NCBI RefSeq assembly: GCF_016125575.1 | Contig: NZ_WGLM01000005.1 | Span: forward strand, 620,001-684,000 | Source of the DNA: Limimaricola sp. | Lineage (GTDB): Bacteria > Pseudomonadota > Alphaproteobacteria > Rhodobacterales > Rhodobacteraceae | DNA length: 64,000 bases | Direction: 5' to 3' | In this document: positions 55,193-64,000 of the stretch, piece after piece | How the letters are laid out: each line of letters starts with the position of its first letter | Numbering within the stretch: the stretch's first letter is position 1 | Notes under the pieces: model-generated | What the model saw: only the letters and a program-made list of their open reading frames with translations | What the model was told of the DNA's origin: nothing | Databases searched by the model: none | Position numbers and translations under genes: made by a program

Positions 55193-55708
55193 TCAGCGCG
55201 CCGTCTCCTCGACCCATAGCGCCAGCCATTCGAACAGCGTTGCAGTGGGCAATGGCTGCACCGGGGCGTCATCATTGGCCGGATCGAAGGTGGCCAGCCG
55301 CGCGTCGGGGCTGTTGCAATCGACCAGCGTGTAAATGCCGCAGCCCATGTGGCAGATCGGCAAGAGGCCCGGCCCGATCTCGGGCGGGGCAAGCGCCTCG
55401 CCCGGCTGCAGGTCTTCGCCGTCATCCTCCTCGCGCAGCCAGAGGTAGGTCTGAACCGCGTTCATTCCGCGATAGGCGCCCCATCCGCCTTCCAGCCCCA
55501 TCAGGCCATAGCCGGGGCCAAACCCGCCATTGGCAACCTCGCGGTAGATCCGCATCAGCAACGGCGGTGGCGCAAAGCCCAGCGCAGCGCGGCTCGCCGC
55601 CTCCTGCGCATCGTTCAGCAATGGTCGCGGATCGGCCGCGCGTCCGTCCGGCGCGGACATCACGTTGCGGCGGGTCTTGAGCGCCGCGATCAGGTCGTCA
55701 TCGGTCAT
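55193..55708 (-). CDS. SUKH-like (SMI1/KNR4) family protein
   Basis: 171 residues. Pattern APPPLLMRIYREVANGGFGPGYGLMGLEGGWGAYR and IGPGLLPICHMGCGIYTLVDC matches SMI1/KNR4 (SUKH) domains, which in bacteria often act as immunity proteins against contact-dependent toxins, but also occur alone. No toxin gene is adjacent. The start at 55708 lacks a clear ribosome site, so a longer start within the frame is possible. Confidence 0.72.
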   Translation of the reverse strand: MTDDDLIAALKTRRNVMSAPDGRAADPRPLLNDAQEAASRAALGFAPPPLLMRIYREVANGGFGPGYGLMGLEGGWGAYRGMNAVQTYLWLREEDDGEDLQPGEALAPPEIGPGLLPICHMGCGIYTLVDCNSPDARLATFDPANDDAPVQPLPTATLFEWLALWVEETAR

Positions 55709-55867
55709 GACCCAAACGTGAGGGTTTGGCAGCGCCGGATCAACCCCGGACCCGGCAGGTTTCCGCCGCCCGAACGGGCCATTTCCCGCCAGCGTCCGAG
55801 CCCGCCCCTTTGCTGCAGCGCAGAAACGTGACATCGGCAACGACTGCACAACAGCCTTGGAACCATC

Positions 55868-56134
55868 ATGGCCAATTCCACAAACCCACCCCGCAGCGTG
55901 ACCACGCTGGCCACAGATACCGCCATACTGCCGCTCAACGCGATGACTGTCATCGGTCTGCACCTGTCGCCGACCGGTGACACCGCGCTGATGCGGTTGG
56001 CCGATGGCTCGATCGTGCGGGTCGGTCCGGGGACGCAGATCGGCGCGGCCGTCCTGACGGCCATCGACGAAGGCGGCGTGACCGTGACCAAAGCGGGCCG
56101 GGCCACGCGTTACCCGCTGGGAGAGGCGTGGTAG
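55868..56134 (+). CDS. PilP-like small beta-domain protein
   Basis: 88 residues, no signal. NAMTVIGLHLSPTGDTALMRLADGSIVRVGPGTQIGAAVLTAID resembles the C-terminal beta domain of PilP/GspC-type secretion and pilus proteins, common as isolated small genes or as a C-terminal domain of larger Rhodobacteraceae proteins. Unknown role. Ends 40 bp before the short-chain dehydrogenase gene. Confidence 0.65.
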   Translation: MANSTNPPRSVTTLATDTAILPLNAMTVIGLHLSPTGDTALMRLADGSIVRVGPGTQIGAAVLTAIDEGGVTVTKAGRATRYPLGEAW

Positions 56135-56173
56135 GCGCTTGACTGTCCCGGGCCGACGGACCAAACGGGCGCC

Positions 56174-56815
56174 ATGACACAAACTGCCCTGATCACCGGT
56201 GCTTCGCGCGGCCTTGGCGCCGCCCTTGCCGAGGCGCTTGCCCCCACCCACCACGTCATCGCCGTGGGCCGCACCACCGGCGCGCTGGAAGAGCTGGACG
56301 ACCGCATTCAGGCGGCTGGCGGCCAAGCCACGCTGGCGCCGATGGACATCACCGTCGATGCCGCCATGCAGCAGCTTTGCCGTGGCATATTTGATCGCTG
56401 GGGCAAGTTGGACCTGTGGATTCACACCGCGGTGCAGGCGGCCTCGCTGGGCCCGGTTCCGGGACTTGCGATGAAGGACGTGGAAAAATCGCTGAAGGTC
56501 AATGTCAGCGCCACCGCGCGCCTGATCGCCTATGTCGCGCCGCTTTTGGGGCAATCCGGCCGGGCCGTGTTCTTCGACGATCCCCGCGGAGGCGAGGCCT
56601 TTTTCGGAAGCTACGGCGCGAGCAAAGCCGCGCAGATCGCGCTTGCGCGTAGCTGGGCCACCGAGACGCAACGCATCGGCCCACGGGTCCTGATCCTGAC
56701 CCCGCCGCCGATGCCCACGGCGACGCGGGCCCGCTTCTACCCCGGCGAGGAGCGCAGCACCCTGACCCCGGTTGCCGACGTGGCGCGGCAACTGCTGCCC
56801 GAGATCCTTGGCTGA
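56174..56815 (+). CDS. short-chain dehydrogenase/reductase
   Basis: 213 residues, Rossmann fold with TGASRGLGAAL nucleotide loop and YGASKAAQ, giving the catalytic Tyr-x3-Lys. The usual NNAG is replaced by a variant (IHTAVQAA), and the C-terminal substrate domain is short. Substrate unknown. Stands between the PilP-like gene and surE. Confidence 0.82.
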   Translation: MTQTALITGASRGLGAALAEALAPTHHVIAVGRTTGALEELDDRIQAAGGQATLAPMDITVDAAMQQLCRGIFDRWGKLDLWIHTAVQAASLGPVPGLAMKDVEKSLKVNVSATARLIAYVAPLLGQSGRAVFFDDPRGGEAFFGSYGASKAAQIALARSWATETQRIGPRVLILTPPPMPTATRARFYPGEERSTLTPVADVARQLLPEILG

Positions 56816-56896
56816 AGGCCTGCGGGCTTCCACCCCCGCTTGCCGCCCTGCGCCCCGTCGCTTAGGAAAGGGACGCAGGCAAGGCAAGGACGGCAG

Positions 56897-57694
56897 ATGC
56901 GCATCCTCATCACCAATGACGACGGCATCAACGCGCCCGGCCTGAAGGTGCTGGAACGCATTGCGGCAGACATCGCGGGACCGACCGGTGAAGTCTGGAC
57001 CGTGGCCCCCGCTTTCGAACAATCCGGCGTCGGCCACGCGATCAGCTACACCCACCCGATGATGATTGCCGAACTGGGGCCGCGCCGCTTTGCCGCCGAA
57101 GGCTCGCCCGCCGATTGTGTGCTGGCGGGGCTTTACGACGTGATGGCCGCAAACCCGCCCGATCTTGTTCTGTCAGGCGTCAACCGGGGCAACAACGCCG
57201 CCGAAAACGTGCTTTATTCCGGAACCATCGGCGCCGCGATCGAGGCCGCGCTGCAGGGCCTGCCCGCGATTGCCCTGTCGCAATTCTTGGGCCCCGCCAA
57301 TGCTCACCTGCCCGATCCGTTCGAAGCAGCCGCCACTCACGGCACGGCACTGGTTCGCCGCCTGCTTGATCACGGGAACTGGGAGGCGGGCGATTACCGC
57401 CTGTTCTATAATGTAAATTTTCCGCCCGTCCCCGCCGACAAGGTGACCGGAACGGAAGTAACGGTGCAGGGCTACCGGCGCGACACGTCGTTTTCGGTCG
57501 AGCCGCACCTATCGCCCTCGGGCCGGCGGTTCCTCTGGATCAAGGGCGGAGCCCAGCAGATTGCGACACTGCCAGGTTCGGACGCAGCGGCGAACCTTGC
57601 CGGCGCAATCTCGGTCACGCCGATGCGCGCGGACCTGACCGCGCATGACCATGTCGCGGCGCTGGCCCGCCGCCTGCAGGACGCGGCCCCGTGA
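56897..57694 (+). CDS. surE: 5'/3'-nucleotidase SurE
   Basis: 265 residues. Metal-dependent nucleotidase/survival protein. N-terminal [12 protein letters not shown] with the metal aspartates, [27 protein letters not shown] 5 nt upstream of ATG 56897. Stop overlaps the pcm start (GTGA). Gene order surE-pcm-nlpD is conserved in many Proteobacteria. Confidence 0.96.
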   Translation: MRILITNDDGINAPGLKVLERIAADIAGPTGEVWTVAPAFEQSGVGHAISYTHPMMIAELGPRRFAAEGSPADCVLAGLYDVMAANPPDLVLSGVNRGNNAAENVLYSGTIGAAIEAALQGLPAIALSQFLGPANAHLPDPFEAAATHGTALVRRLLDHGNWEAGDYRLFYNVNFPPVPADKVTGTEVTVQGYRRDTSFSVEPHLSPSGRRFLWIKGGAQQIATLPGSDAAANLAGAISVTPMRADLTAHDHVAALARRLQDAAP

Positions 57695-58335
57695 CAGCCG
57701 AAGACGAAGCCACCCGCAAGATGCAGTTCCTGTTCGCGCTCCGCTCGCGCGGGGTGACGGATGCACGCGTTCTGGGCGCGATGGAGCGGATTGACCGCGC
57801 ACAATTCGTCAAGGGCCTCTTCGCTGCACGCGCCTACGAGGACATGCCGCTACCCATCGCCGCGGGCCAGACGATCAGCCAGCCCTCCATCGTGGGCCTG
57901 ATGACGCAGGCCCTGCGGCTGGAGCCGCGCGACAAGGTGCTGGAGATCGGCACCGGCTCGGGCTACCAGGCCGCGATCCTCAGCCAGCTGGTGCGGCGGG
58001 TCTACACCATCGACCGTTTCCGCCGCCTGACCGCCGAGGCGCGCGCCATCTTCGAGGCGCTGGGGCTGACCAATATCACCGCGATCGCTGCCGATGGCTG
58101 CTTTGGCCTGCCTGAACAGGCGCCGTTTGATCGCATTCTTGTCACCGCCGCGGCCGAAGACCCGCCCGGCCCCCTCTTGGCCCAGTTGCGGATCGGCGGT
58201 ATCATGGTTTTGCCCGTCGGACAGTCCGACGCGGTCCAAAGCCTGATTCGTGTCACCCGGACCGAGACCGGCTATGACTATGATGAACTGCGCCCCGTCC
58301 GTTTCGTCCCGTTGGTCGAGGGGTTGGGCGACTGA
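57691..58335 (+). CDS. pcm: protein-L-isoaspartate O-methyltransferase
   Basis: 214 residues from a GTG at 57691 overlapping the surE stop. Uses SAM to repair isoaspartyl residues. Motifs: [32 protein letters not shown], and the C-terminal GGIMVLPVG. Start coupled to surE; nlpD follows after 68 bp. Confidence 0.95.
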   Translation: MTAEDEATRKMQFLFALRSRGVTDARVLGAMERIDRAQFVKGLFAARAYEDMPLPIAAGQTISQPSIVGLMTQALRLEPRDKVLEIGTGSGYQAAILSQLVRRVYTIDRFRRLTAEARAIFEALGLTNITAIAADGCFGLPEQAPFDRILVTAAAEDPPGPLLAQLRIGGIMVLPVGQSDAVQSLIRVTRTETGYDYDELRPVRFVPLVEGLGD

Positions 58336-58403
58336 CAGGGCAAGGCCCCATAGACAAGGCCCCGGCGACAAGGGGCCAGAAGGCAGACGAGAGGATCGTG
58401 CAG

Positions 58404-59627
58404 ATGGCGACGGCAGAACTGGTGAACGGACCGGCCCGCAGGATGGTCCGCATGGCGATGGGATGTGCCGCGCTCGCACTGGTGACGGCCTGCGCCGACA
58501 TCCCCGATTTCGACCTGCGGGGCATGACCGGGAATACCGCCGGCAGCAGCGCGTCACAGGCCCTTCCCGCGCGGCCCCAGCCTGACAGTCGCGGTGTCAT
58601 CTCATACCCAAATTACCAGGTGGTCGTTGCACAGCGCGGCGATACGGTAAGCGCGGTCGCTGGGCGTCTGGGCTTGGATGCCACGGCGCTTGGCCAGTAT
58701 AACGGTATCAACCCGACGACATCGCTTCGCGCGGGCGAGATCATTGCCCTGCCCACCCGTGTCGCCTCGGCCGGCGGGATGCCGCCCGCGTCCAGCGCGC
58801 CGATCCTGCCGGGCACCATTGACGTGACAACGCTGGCTTCGGCGGCCATCGACCGTGCCGGCAACCAAGGCGCCGGAAGCACCACCTCGACCGGCAGCGG
58901 CGGCATGCCCTCAGCGATGCCGGGCGGTGCCCAACCGATTCGCCACCAGGTTCAGCGCGGCGAAACAGCCTATTCCATCGCGCGGCTCTACAACGTGCCG
59001 GTGCGCGTGATCGCAGACTGGAACGGCCTTGGCCCAGACCTGACCGTGCGCGCGGGCCAATACCTGCTGGTGCCCACCACCGCTACGGCAAGCAGCGCTA
59101 CGAACGAGCCGCTGACGGCGCCCGGCATGGCCAGCCCCACGCCGCCGCCGCCCTCGGCAAGCGATCCGTTGCCGGCAGCCAATGCCCCTGCCTCGCAGCC
59201 CACGACAGCCGCGCAGTCCCCCGCCGCTCCGCCGGCCCCGGACCTGACCGTCACGCCCTCGGCACCCACAGCCTCCGCCAAGCCGCTGATCTACCCGGTG
59301 CAGGGCTCGATCATCCGGGCCTATTCCAAGGGTCGCAATAATGGCATCGACATTGGTGTTGCCGCCGGTACCGACGTGAAAGCGGCCGCAGCAGGCACCG
59401 TGGCCGCGGTCACGACCGACACCAACGGCGTGGCAATCGTGGTGATCAAGCATGCCAACAACATGCTGACGGTCTATACTAACCTCGAAAACCTGAAGGT
59501 CGCCAAGAACGACAGCGTCACGCAAGGGCAAGTCATCGGCAAGGTACGCGCCGGCAGCCCAAGCTTCCTGCATTTCGAGGTGCGCCAAGGCCTCGAAAGC
59601 GTCGATCCGTCCGATTACCTTCCGTAA
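58404..59627 (+). CDS. nlpD: NlpD-like lipoprotein with two LysM and a degenerate M23 (LytM) domain
   Basis: 407 residues. Lipobox ends at C30 (LVTAC). LysM1 (about 72-120, QRGDTVSAVAGRLG), LysM2 (about 172-222, QRGETAYSIARLYNVP), Pro/Ala linker, LytM domain (about 290-407). Zinc ligands are lost: the first histidine is replaced (NNGIDIG), YxHL reads YTNL, and HLHFE reads FLHFE. So it cannot be an active endopeptidase; like E. coli NlpD it probably activates an AmiC-type amidase, and one is encoded at 2466-3683. AGAGGA supports ATG 58404; GTG 58398 is also possible. Confidence 0.88.
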   Translation: MATAELVNGPARRMVRMAMGCAALALVTACADIPDFDLRGMTGNTAGSSASQALPARPQPDSRGVISYPNYQVVVAQRGDTVSAVAGRLGLDATALGQYNGINPTTSLRAGEIIALPTRVASAGGMPPASSAPILPGTIDVTTLASAAIDRAGNQGAGSTTSTGSGGMPSAMPGGAQPIRHQVQRGETAYSIARLYNVPVRVIADWNGLGPDLTVRAGQYLLVPTTATASSATNEPLTAPGMASPTPPPPSASDPLPAANAPASQPTTAAQSPAAPPAPDLTVTPSAPTASAKPLIYPVQGSIIRAYSKGRNNGIDIGVAAGTDVKAAAAGTVAAVTTDTNGVAIVVIKHANNMLTVYTNLENLKVAKNDSVTQGQVIGKVRAGSPSFLHFEVRQGLESVDPSDYLP

Positions 59628-59633
59628 GGACGG

Positions 59634-60470
59634 CTAAAGGCTGACGCCCCGACGCCCGGCCAGATCAGTGAAATACTGCCACGCAACGCGGCCCGACCGG
59701 CTGCCGCGCGTGGCCTGCCACTCGATTGCTTCCGCGCGCAGTGTCGCGTCGTCGATCGTTACGCCATAGGCATCGCAATAGCCGCGGATCATCGCAAGGT
59801 ACTGGTCCTGGTCGCAGGCATGAAAGCCCAGCCAGAGGCCGAACCGATCAGACAAGGACACCTTTTCTTCCACCGCCTCGGCCGGATTGATGGCGCTGGA
59901 GCGTTCGTTCTCGATCATGTCGCGGGGCATCAGGTGGCGCCGGTTGGACGTGGCATACAGCACCACGTTGCCCGGTCGTCCCTCGATCCCGCCATCAAGG
60001 ACGGCCTTCAGGCTCTTGTACTGCGCGTCATCACTGGAAAAAGACAGGTCATCGCAAAAGAGCACAAACCGCTCTGACCGACCGCGCAGCAGGGCCAGGC
60101 AGCGGCCGATGCTCGACAGATCCTCGCGCTGGATCTCGACGATCTTCAGATCTTCATGTTCTGCAACAAGAGCGCCATGGACCGCCTTGACCAGGCTGGA
60201 TTTTCCCATCCCGCGCGCACCCCACAACAGGGCGTTGTTGGCGGGCAAGCCGCGGGCGAACTGCGCGGTATTTGCCATCAAGGTATCACGGGCCCGGTCG
60301 ACGCCGACCAGCAGGCCCACATCAACACGATTGACGTCGTGCACCGGTACCAGCCGATCCGGCTCGGGGTGCCAGACAAAGGCCGGGGCTGAGAAATCCG
60401 GAGCCTCGAAAGGTGGCGGGCTGATCCGTTCCAGCGCCGCCGCGATCCGTTCCAGTGCCGCCTCGCTCAC
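59634..60470 (-). CDS. AAA ATPase of the DUF815 family
   Basis: 278 residues from a GTG at 60470. Walker [14 protein letters not shown], Walker [11 protein letters not shown], sensor [13 protein letters not shown], and the DUF815 hallmark [30 protein letters not shown]. Cytoplasmic. The start overlaps the tatC stop (GTGA), so it is co-translated with tatC. Function not established; coupling suggests a link to Tat export, or merely a shared transcript. Confidence 0.85.
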   Translation of the reverse strand: MSEAALERIAAALERISPPPFEAPDFSAPAFVWHPEPDRLVPVHDVNRVDVGLLVGVDRARDTLMANTAQFARGLPANNALLWGARGMGKSSLVKAVHGALVAEHEDLKIVEIQREDLSSIGRCLALLRGRSERFVLFCDDLSFSSDDAQYKSLKAVLDGGIEGRPGNVVLYATSNRRHLMPRDMIENERSSAINPAEAVEEKVSLSDRFGLWLGFHACDQDQYLAMIRGYCDAYGVTIDDATLRAEAIEWQATRGSRSGRVAWQYFTDLAGRRGVSL

Positions 60471-61321
60471 GCGTCGTCGTCTCCGTAAAGGCTTTCGTTC
60501 GGGCCTAGCAGGCCCTCGGCCCGCATCTGCGCCTCGCGCTTGCGCTCGTTGCTGGCCACCAGCCAGATCGACACTTCGTAAAGCCCGTAGATGACCGTGA
60601 ACAAGATAACCTGGCTGACCACATCTGGTGGCGTCGCAATGGCGGCAAGGATCAGGATGCCGACGCTTGCATATTTGCGCACACCACGCAGCCCGCGCGC
60701 GCTGACCAGCCCCGCCCGGCCAAGAAGCGTAAGAAGCACAGGCAGCTGGAAGCACAGGCCGAAAGCCACGATGAACTTGATCGTCAGCAGCACGTAGGCC
60801 TGGGCCGAGCCTTGAAAGGCGATCCCGGCCACGCCCGTGGCACTATCCGGCCCCGTGGCCAGCGTGCCGGCCTGCTGAAAGCCGAGGAAGAAATTGAACG
60901 CCAGCGGCGTGATACCGTAGAAGGCGAAGAGCCCGCCCAGCACGAACATGAAGGGCGAGGCGATCATGAAGGGCAAAAACGCGTTCTTCTCGGACTTGTA
61001 GAGGCCCGGCGCAACAAAACGCCACAGCTGGTAGCTGATCACCGGGAAGGACAGCACCAGCCCGCCGAAAAGCGAGATCGAAATGGCGAGAAAGAACCCT
61101 TCCTGCACGTTCAGCAGGTAGGTGGTGCATTCCTGCCCGCGCGCGGCCATCACCCGGCAAAGCGGGTGCGTCATGAAGTTGAAGATCGGGTTCCAGATGG
61201 TGAAGCAAAACACCATCGCCGCGGTGAAGGCGAAAAGAGAGATGATCAGCCGCCGGCGTAGCTCGGTCAGGTGTTCGATCAACGGCGCAGCGCTGTTGTC
61301 GATCTCGTCGGTATCGCTCAT
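60467..61321 (-). CDS. tatC: Sec-independent protein translocase TatC
   Basis: 284 residues, six transmembrane helices. Signal-receptor motifs: [16 protein letters not shown] (1st cytoplasmic segment with the conserved E), [13 protein letters not shown]-type loop, [18 protein letters not shown], and LTPPDVVSQ variant ATPPDVVSQ. Overlaps tatB by ATGA. Confidence 0.96.
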   Translation of the reverse strand: MSDTDEIDNSAAPLIEHLTELRRRLIISLFAFTAAMVFCFTIWNPIFNFMTHPLCRVMAARGQECTTYLLNVQEGFFLAISISLFGGLVLSFPVISYQLWRFVAPGLYKSEKNAFLPFMIASPFMFVLGGLFAFYGITPLAFNFFLGFQQAGTLATGPDSATGVAGIAFQGSAQAYVLLTIKFIVAFGLCFQLPVLLTLLGRAGLVSARGLRGVRKYASVGILILAAIATPPDVVSQVILFTVIYGLYEVSIWLVASNERKREAQMRAEGLLGPNESLYGDDDA

Positions 61322-61908
61322 ACGTCACCCTTGGGGGCAGTCTTGCGCGGTGCGCGCGGTTTCGCGGGTTTGGGCGAAGCAGCCTTGGCGGCAGGAGCCT
61401 TCGCGGCTTTCGCCTCGGTCTTCGGCGCGGCCTTTGGCGCTGCTGCCTTGCGCGGTTTGGCCGGGGCCTTGGCGGCAGGTTTGGCGGGCGCCGTCTCGGC
61501 GATGATCTCGGCGTCGGCGGCTTTTTCAGCGGCGGTGGCACGCTTGGCGGCGGCCTCTTCTGCCTTCTGCGCCAGCATCCCGTCGATCTTGGCCTTGTTG
61601 GCGGCCTGTTCGGCTGCCAGTTTCTCTGTCTCGCCGCCGGGCTTCATCGGCGCCAGCGCCTGATCCTTCAGCCGGTCGAGACCGAACTTGGCCGGGTTCG
61701 CCGCAGCCTGAATGGACTTGGTGATGTCGCGCACGCCCGATTCGTCGGCCGCCGCTTCCATTGCCCGGCTGAACTCGCGGGCCATCGCGCGCGCCTTGCC
61801 GGTGAACTGGCCCATCGCGCGAAACACGTTGGGCAGATCTTTTGGCCCGATGACGATCAGCGCCACGATGCCGACCAGCACCATCTCGCTCCAGCCCATG
61901 CCGAACAT
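61318..61908 (-). CDS. tatB: Sec-independent protein translocase TatB
   Basis: 196 residues. One N-terminal helix with [18 protein letters not shown], amphipathic region, then a very Ala/Lys/Pro-rich tail (about 115-196, repeated KAPAKPR-type segments). The tail is longer than E. coli's but typical of alphaproteobacterial TatB. Coupled to tatC. Confidence 0.92.
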   Translation of the reverse strand: MFGMGWSEMVLVGIVALIVIGPKDLPNVFRAMGQFTGKARAMAREFSRAMEAAADESGVRDITKSIQAAANPAKFGLDRLKDQALAPMKPGGETEKLAAEQAANKAKIDGMLAQKAEEAAAKRATAAEKAADAEIIAETAPAKPAAKAPAKPRKAAAPKAAPKTEAKAAKAPAAKAASPKPAKPRAPRKTAPKGDV

Positions 61909-61957
61909 GTCAGATCACCCCGGAAATTTCAGCAGGCCCGCGCACCGTTCCGATGCC

Positions 61958-62164
61958 TCAGGCGTCTTCCTTGGTGGTCGCGCTGTCCTTGACCGACTTC
62001 GCCTGATCCTCGATCTCGCGCTTGCCGTCATCGACACCCTGCTTGAACGCAGTGATCCCTTTGCCGACCTCGCCCATGATCGACGAGATCTTGCCGCGGC
62101 CGAACATCACCAGCACCACGACCGCGATCAGCAGCAGGCCCGGCAGACCGATATTGTTGAGCAT
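61958..62164 (-). CDS. tatA: Sec-independent protein translocase TatA
   Basis: 68 residues. N-terminal hydrophobic helix (GLPGLLLIAVVVLVMFGRGKISSIMGEVGKGI with conserved FG hinge), charged C-terminus. GAGAGGAG before the start. 49 bp before tatB; forms the Tat operon. Confidence 0.94.
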   Translation of the reverse strand: MLNNIGLPGLLLIAVVVLVMFGRGKISSIMGEVGKGITAFKQGVDDGKREIEDQAKSVKDSATTKEDA

Positions 62165-62299
62165 GTCCGTTCTCCTCTCGACGGGACCAGCATCACCGGC
62201 CCCCAGTTATCCGACCTGTGATCTAAGCGGCAACGCGGCGGCGCGAAAGCCTTGAAACGCTGCATTCACGCTGCCGCGGACGATTCTTTGTCAAAAACC

Positions 62300-62336
62300 T
62301 GTCAGTTGCCAGTTTTTTGGCAGTATACTGCATGCA
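62300..62336 (+). promoter_or_regulatory. putative promoter with two palindromes before the WYL regulator
   Basis: -35 CTGTCA (62300-62305), 18-bp spacer, -10 TATACT (62324-62329). The -10 lies within the 10-bp palindrome CAGTATACTG (62321-62330), followed by TGCATGCA (62329-62336). TGCCA/TGGCA arms sit in the spacer. Fits an autoregulated promoter. Confidence 0.45.
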
Positions 62337-62359
62337 TTCCAACATCTCTCAGGTCATCG

Positions 62360-63049
62360 ATGCCCCGTACCGACCGCCTTTTCGACCTTATCGGCATTCT
62401 TCGCGATGGCCGCCTGCACCGGGCCGAGGATCTGGCACAGCGTCTCGGTGTGTCACTCAGAACTGTCTATCGCGACATGGACACGCTGATCGCCTCGGGC
62501 GTGCCGGTGATGGGAGAGCGTGGGCTGGGCTACCGCGCCACCGCCGCCATCACCCTGCCGCCCCTGAACCTAACACTGACCGAGCTTGAGGCGCTGCACC
62601 TCGGCATCGCCGTGGTAGGTGAAGGCGCCGACCCCGAACTGCAGGCCGCCGCACGCGCCTTGTCGGCCAAGATCGACGCTGTGCTGCCCGAGGACCGCAA
62701 GGGCCCGCCCACCGGCTGGGGCCTTGCCGTCTATCCCTTCAAGGACGCCGCGCGCGGATTTCAGCACATGCCGCTGATCCGCAGTGCAATCCGCGCCCGC
62801 CAGAAGCTGCGGCTGGTCACCGCCGGCGCCGACGGCACCCGGACTGAACGGGTCGTCCGGCCGCTGCGGCTGGACTACTGGGGAAGGCTATGGACCGTCA
62901 CCGTCTGGTGCGAATTGCGCGCCGATTTCCGCGAGCTGCGCACCGACCGGATCGAGGCCGCCACCGCCCTGCCGCAGCTTTTCGTCGATGAGCCGGGCAA
63001 GATGCTGGCCGATCTCGCCGCACGGACCGAGGCCGCGCAGGGCGACTGA
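62360..63049 (+). CDS. WYL/YafY-family HTH transcriptional regulator
   Basis: 229 residues. N-terminal HTH_11 (RLFDLIGILRDGRLHRAEDLAQRLGVSLRTVYRDM), C-terminal WYL domain (about 140-200; VVRPLRLDYWGRLWTVTVWCELRADFRELRTDRIEA with WT-W variant of the WYL motif). Acts as a ligand-responsive regulator. The ATG at 62360 (MPRTDRL) is preferred to the ORF start at 62252. Target probably itself or a neighbouring gene; palindromic promoter region upstream. Confidence 0.9.
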   Translation: MPRTDRLFDLIGILRDGRLHRAEDLAQRLGVSLRTVYRDMDTLIASGVPVMGERGLGYRATAAITLPPLNLTLTELEALHLGIAVVGEGADPELQAAARALSAKIDAVLPEDRKGPPTGWGLAVYPFKDAARGFQHMPLIRSAIRARQKLRLVTAGADGTRTERVVRPLRLDYWGRLWTVTVWCELRADFRELRTDRIEAATALPQLFVDEPGKMLADLAARTEAAQGD

Positions 63050-63052
63050 GCG

Positions 63053-63832
63053 TCACATCGTCAGGTTCGTCGCGCCCCCGTCGATCAGGATGTTCTGCCC
63101 CACGATGAAGCCTGCGTGCTGGCTGCACAGAAACGCGCAGGCCTGCCCGAATTCTTCCGGCGTGCCGTAACGGCCGGCGGGAATGGTGGCCTCGCGCCGC
63201 GCGCGCGCTTCGTCCGCGCTGATACCCTCGGCCCGCGCCTTGTTCGCGTCCAGAGCTACCGCGCGATCGGTCGCATGGGTGCCCGGCAGCAGGTTGTTGA
63301 TGGTCACACCACTGCCTGCGACCTGACGGGCCGTGCCCGCCACAAACCCGGTCAGCCCGGTGCGCGCCGCGTTCGACAGGCCCAGCGTGGCCAGCGGCGC
63401 CCGCACCGATTGCGAGGTGATGTTGACGATCCGGCCCCAGCCGCGCGCCATCATCCCCGGCAAGAGCGCCGTCATCAGCGCGATCGGCGTCAGCATGTTG
63501 GCATCAAGCGCACGGATATAGTCGTCACGCGTCCAGTCGGACCAGACGCCGGGCGGCGGACCACCAGCGTTGGTCACGAGGATGTCGACCTTGCCGGCGA
63601 CGTCCAGAACCTCGGCCTGTCCTTCGGGTGTCGTGATGTCGGCGGCGAGTGTGATGACAGTCACGCCGTGGCGCGCGATGATCTGTGCGCCCGCGCGTTC
63701 CAACACGTCGGCCCCGCGCGCGTTCAGCACGATATCCACGCCCGCCGCGGCCAGCGCCTCGGCGCAGCCTCGTCCCAGCCCTTTTGAGCCTCCGCAGACC
63801 AGCGCCCGCTTTCCCCTGATCCCCAGATCCAT
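63053..63832 (-). CDS. SDR family oxidoreductase
   Basis: 259 residues. NAD(P) loop CGGSKGLGRG, NAGG, catalytic serine in NITSQSVRAP. The usual catalytic Tyr-x3-Lys segment reads LSNAARTGLTG, so the tyrosine and lysine are replaced, unlike classical SDRs; this variant is seen in some members near sugar- or acid-catabolic genes. C-terminal GQNILIDGG is standard. GGGAGG before the ATG at 63832. Convergent with the WYL gene. Confidence 0.87.
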   Translation of the reverse strand: MDLGIRGKRALVCGGSKGLGRGCAEALAAAGVDIVLNARGADVLERAGAQIIARHGVTVITLAADITTPEGQAEVLDVAGKVDILVTNAGGPPPGVWSDWTRDDYIRALDANMLTPIALMTALLPGMMARGWGRIVNITSQSVRAPLATLGLSNAARTGLTGFVAGTARQVAGSGVTINNLLPGTHATDRAVALDANKARAEGISADEARARREATIPAGRYGTPEEFGQACAFLCSQHAGFIVGQNILIDGGATNLTM

Positions 63833-63981
63833 GTCCGACCTCCCTTGATCCTGTCCCCGGGGTCGCACATTTGTTCCGAGCGGGCAACAAAAGGCGCAGG
63901 TTTGCCCGGACTTGGGCCTCCTTTGGCCGCAATGCGGCGGTATCAAGGACACCCGGAAAGATTGCGACAAGGTGACGAGCG

Positions 63982-64000
63982 ATGACGACCGCGGCCGCGG
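63982..64000 (+). CDS. first codons of a gene running off the right edge
   Basis: ATG at 63982 with AAGGTGA 6-7 nt upstream, reading M-T-T-A-A-A to the edge. Divergent from the SDR gene. Too short to identify. Confidence 0.35.

Overview
GC-rich (roughly two-thirds G+C by eye), densely coding chromosomal DNA of a Rhodobacteraceae-type alphaproteobacterium. Evidence for this: a C4-pathway 5-aminolevulinate synthase (hemA) instead of glutamyl-tRNA reductase, a TRAP transporter locus with a Dct-type two-component system, FnrL-like sites, DUF2849 and DUF934 proteins inside the sulfate-assimilation operon, and a dispersed intergenic motif (TTCTTCTGGC..AAATACTC..GGGGG) that I associate with this family. 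No insertion sequence, integrase, CRISPR array or intact prophage was seen. Gene order is mostly that of a stable core genome.

Layout. 1-8.2 kb: cell wall and isoprenoid genes (PBP1A, cut by the left edge; an AmiC-type amidase coupled to an aminotransferase; a DsbA-like oxidoreductase; ispG; a RodZ-like protein). 8.3-12.6 kb: hemA, an M20 peptidase, two identical tRNA-Asp genes, tRNA-Val(TAC) and tRNA-Val(CAC) on either side of a phosphatase gene. 12.6-14.4 kb: an HU-like protein and a tandem array of three small paralogous membrane proteins, two of which end in a peptidase S74 (endosialidase-chaperone) domain. 14.4-22.1 kb: lon with a clear heat-shock promoter, two unknown membrane proteins, tgt, a sulfotransferase, two Fe-S assembly genes and tpiA.

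22.1-30.7 kb, all on the minus strand: sensor kinase, response regulator, MttB-family methyltransferase and the TRAP transporter dctP-dctQ-dctM. The regulator has lost its GAFTGA loop and Walker A lysine. 30.7-38 kb: a lone cytochrome P450; an Lrp/AsnC regulator divergent from the assimilatory sulfate operon cysG-DUF2849-cysI-cysH-DUF934, with two Lrp-like boxes between them; then ferredoxin-NADP reductase behind an FNR-like box. 38-44.5 kb: an Ala-rich membrane-anchored protein, infC with an apparent ATA start codon, a LacI regulator divergent from a phytanoyl-CoA dioxygenase-like gene, glutaryl-CoA dehydrogenase, and an unrecognised conserved protein.

44.6-55.2 kb, all plus: pyrC, pyrE, dnaB, then a tightly packed run alr-mlaE-mlaF-pqiA-like-radA-cvpA-purF-DUF1801 with ATGA or TGATG junctions. 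55.2-62.2 kb: a SUKH-like protein, a PilP-like small protein, a short-chain dehydrogenase, surE-pcm-nlpD, and convergent tatA-tatB-tatC-AAA ATPase. The right end holds a WYL/YafY regulator, another short-chain dehydrogenase and the first codons of a further gene.

The observations that most merit follow-up are the S74-domain array, the degenerate DctD-type regulator with a methyltransferase inside its transport locus, the infC ATA start, and the set of operator sites (FnrL-like, Lrp-like, heat-shock) found beside plausible target genes.
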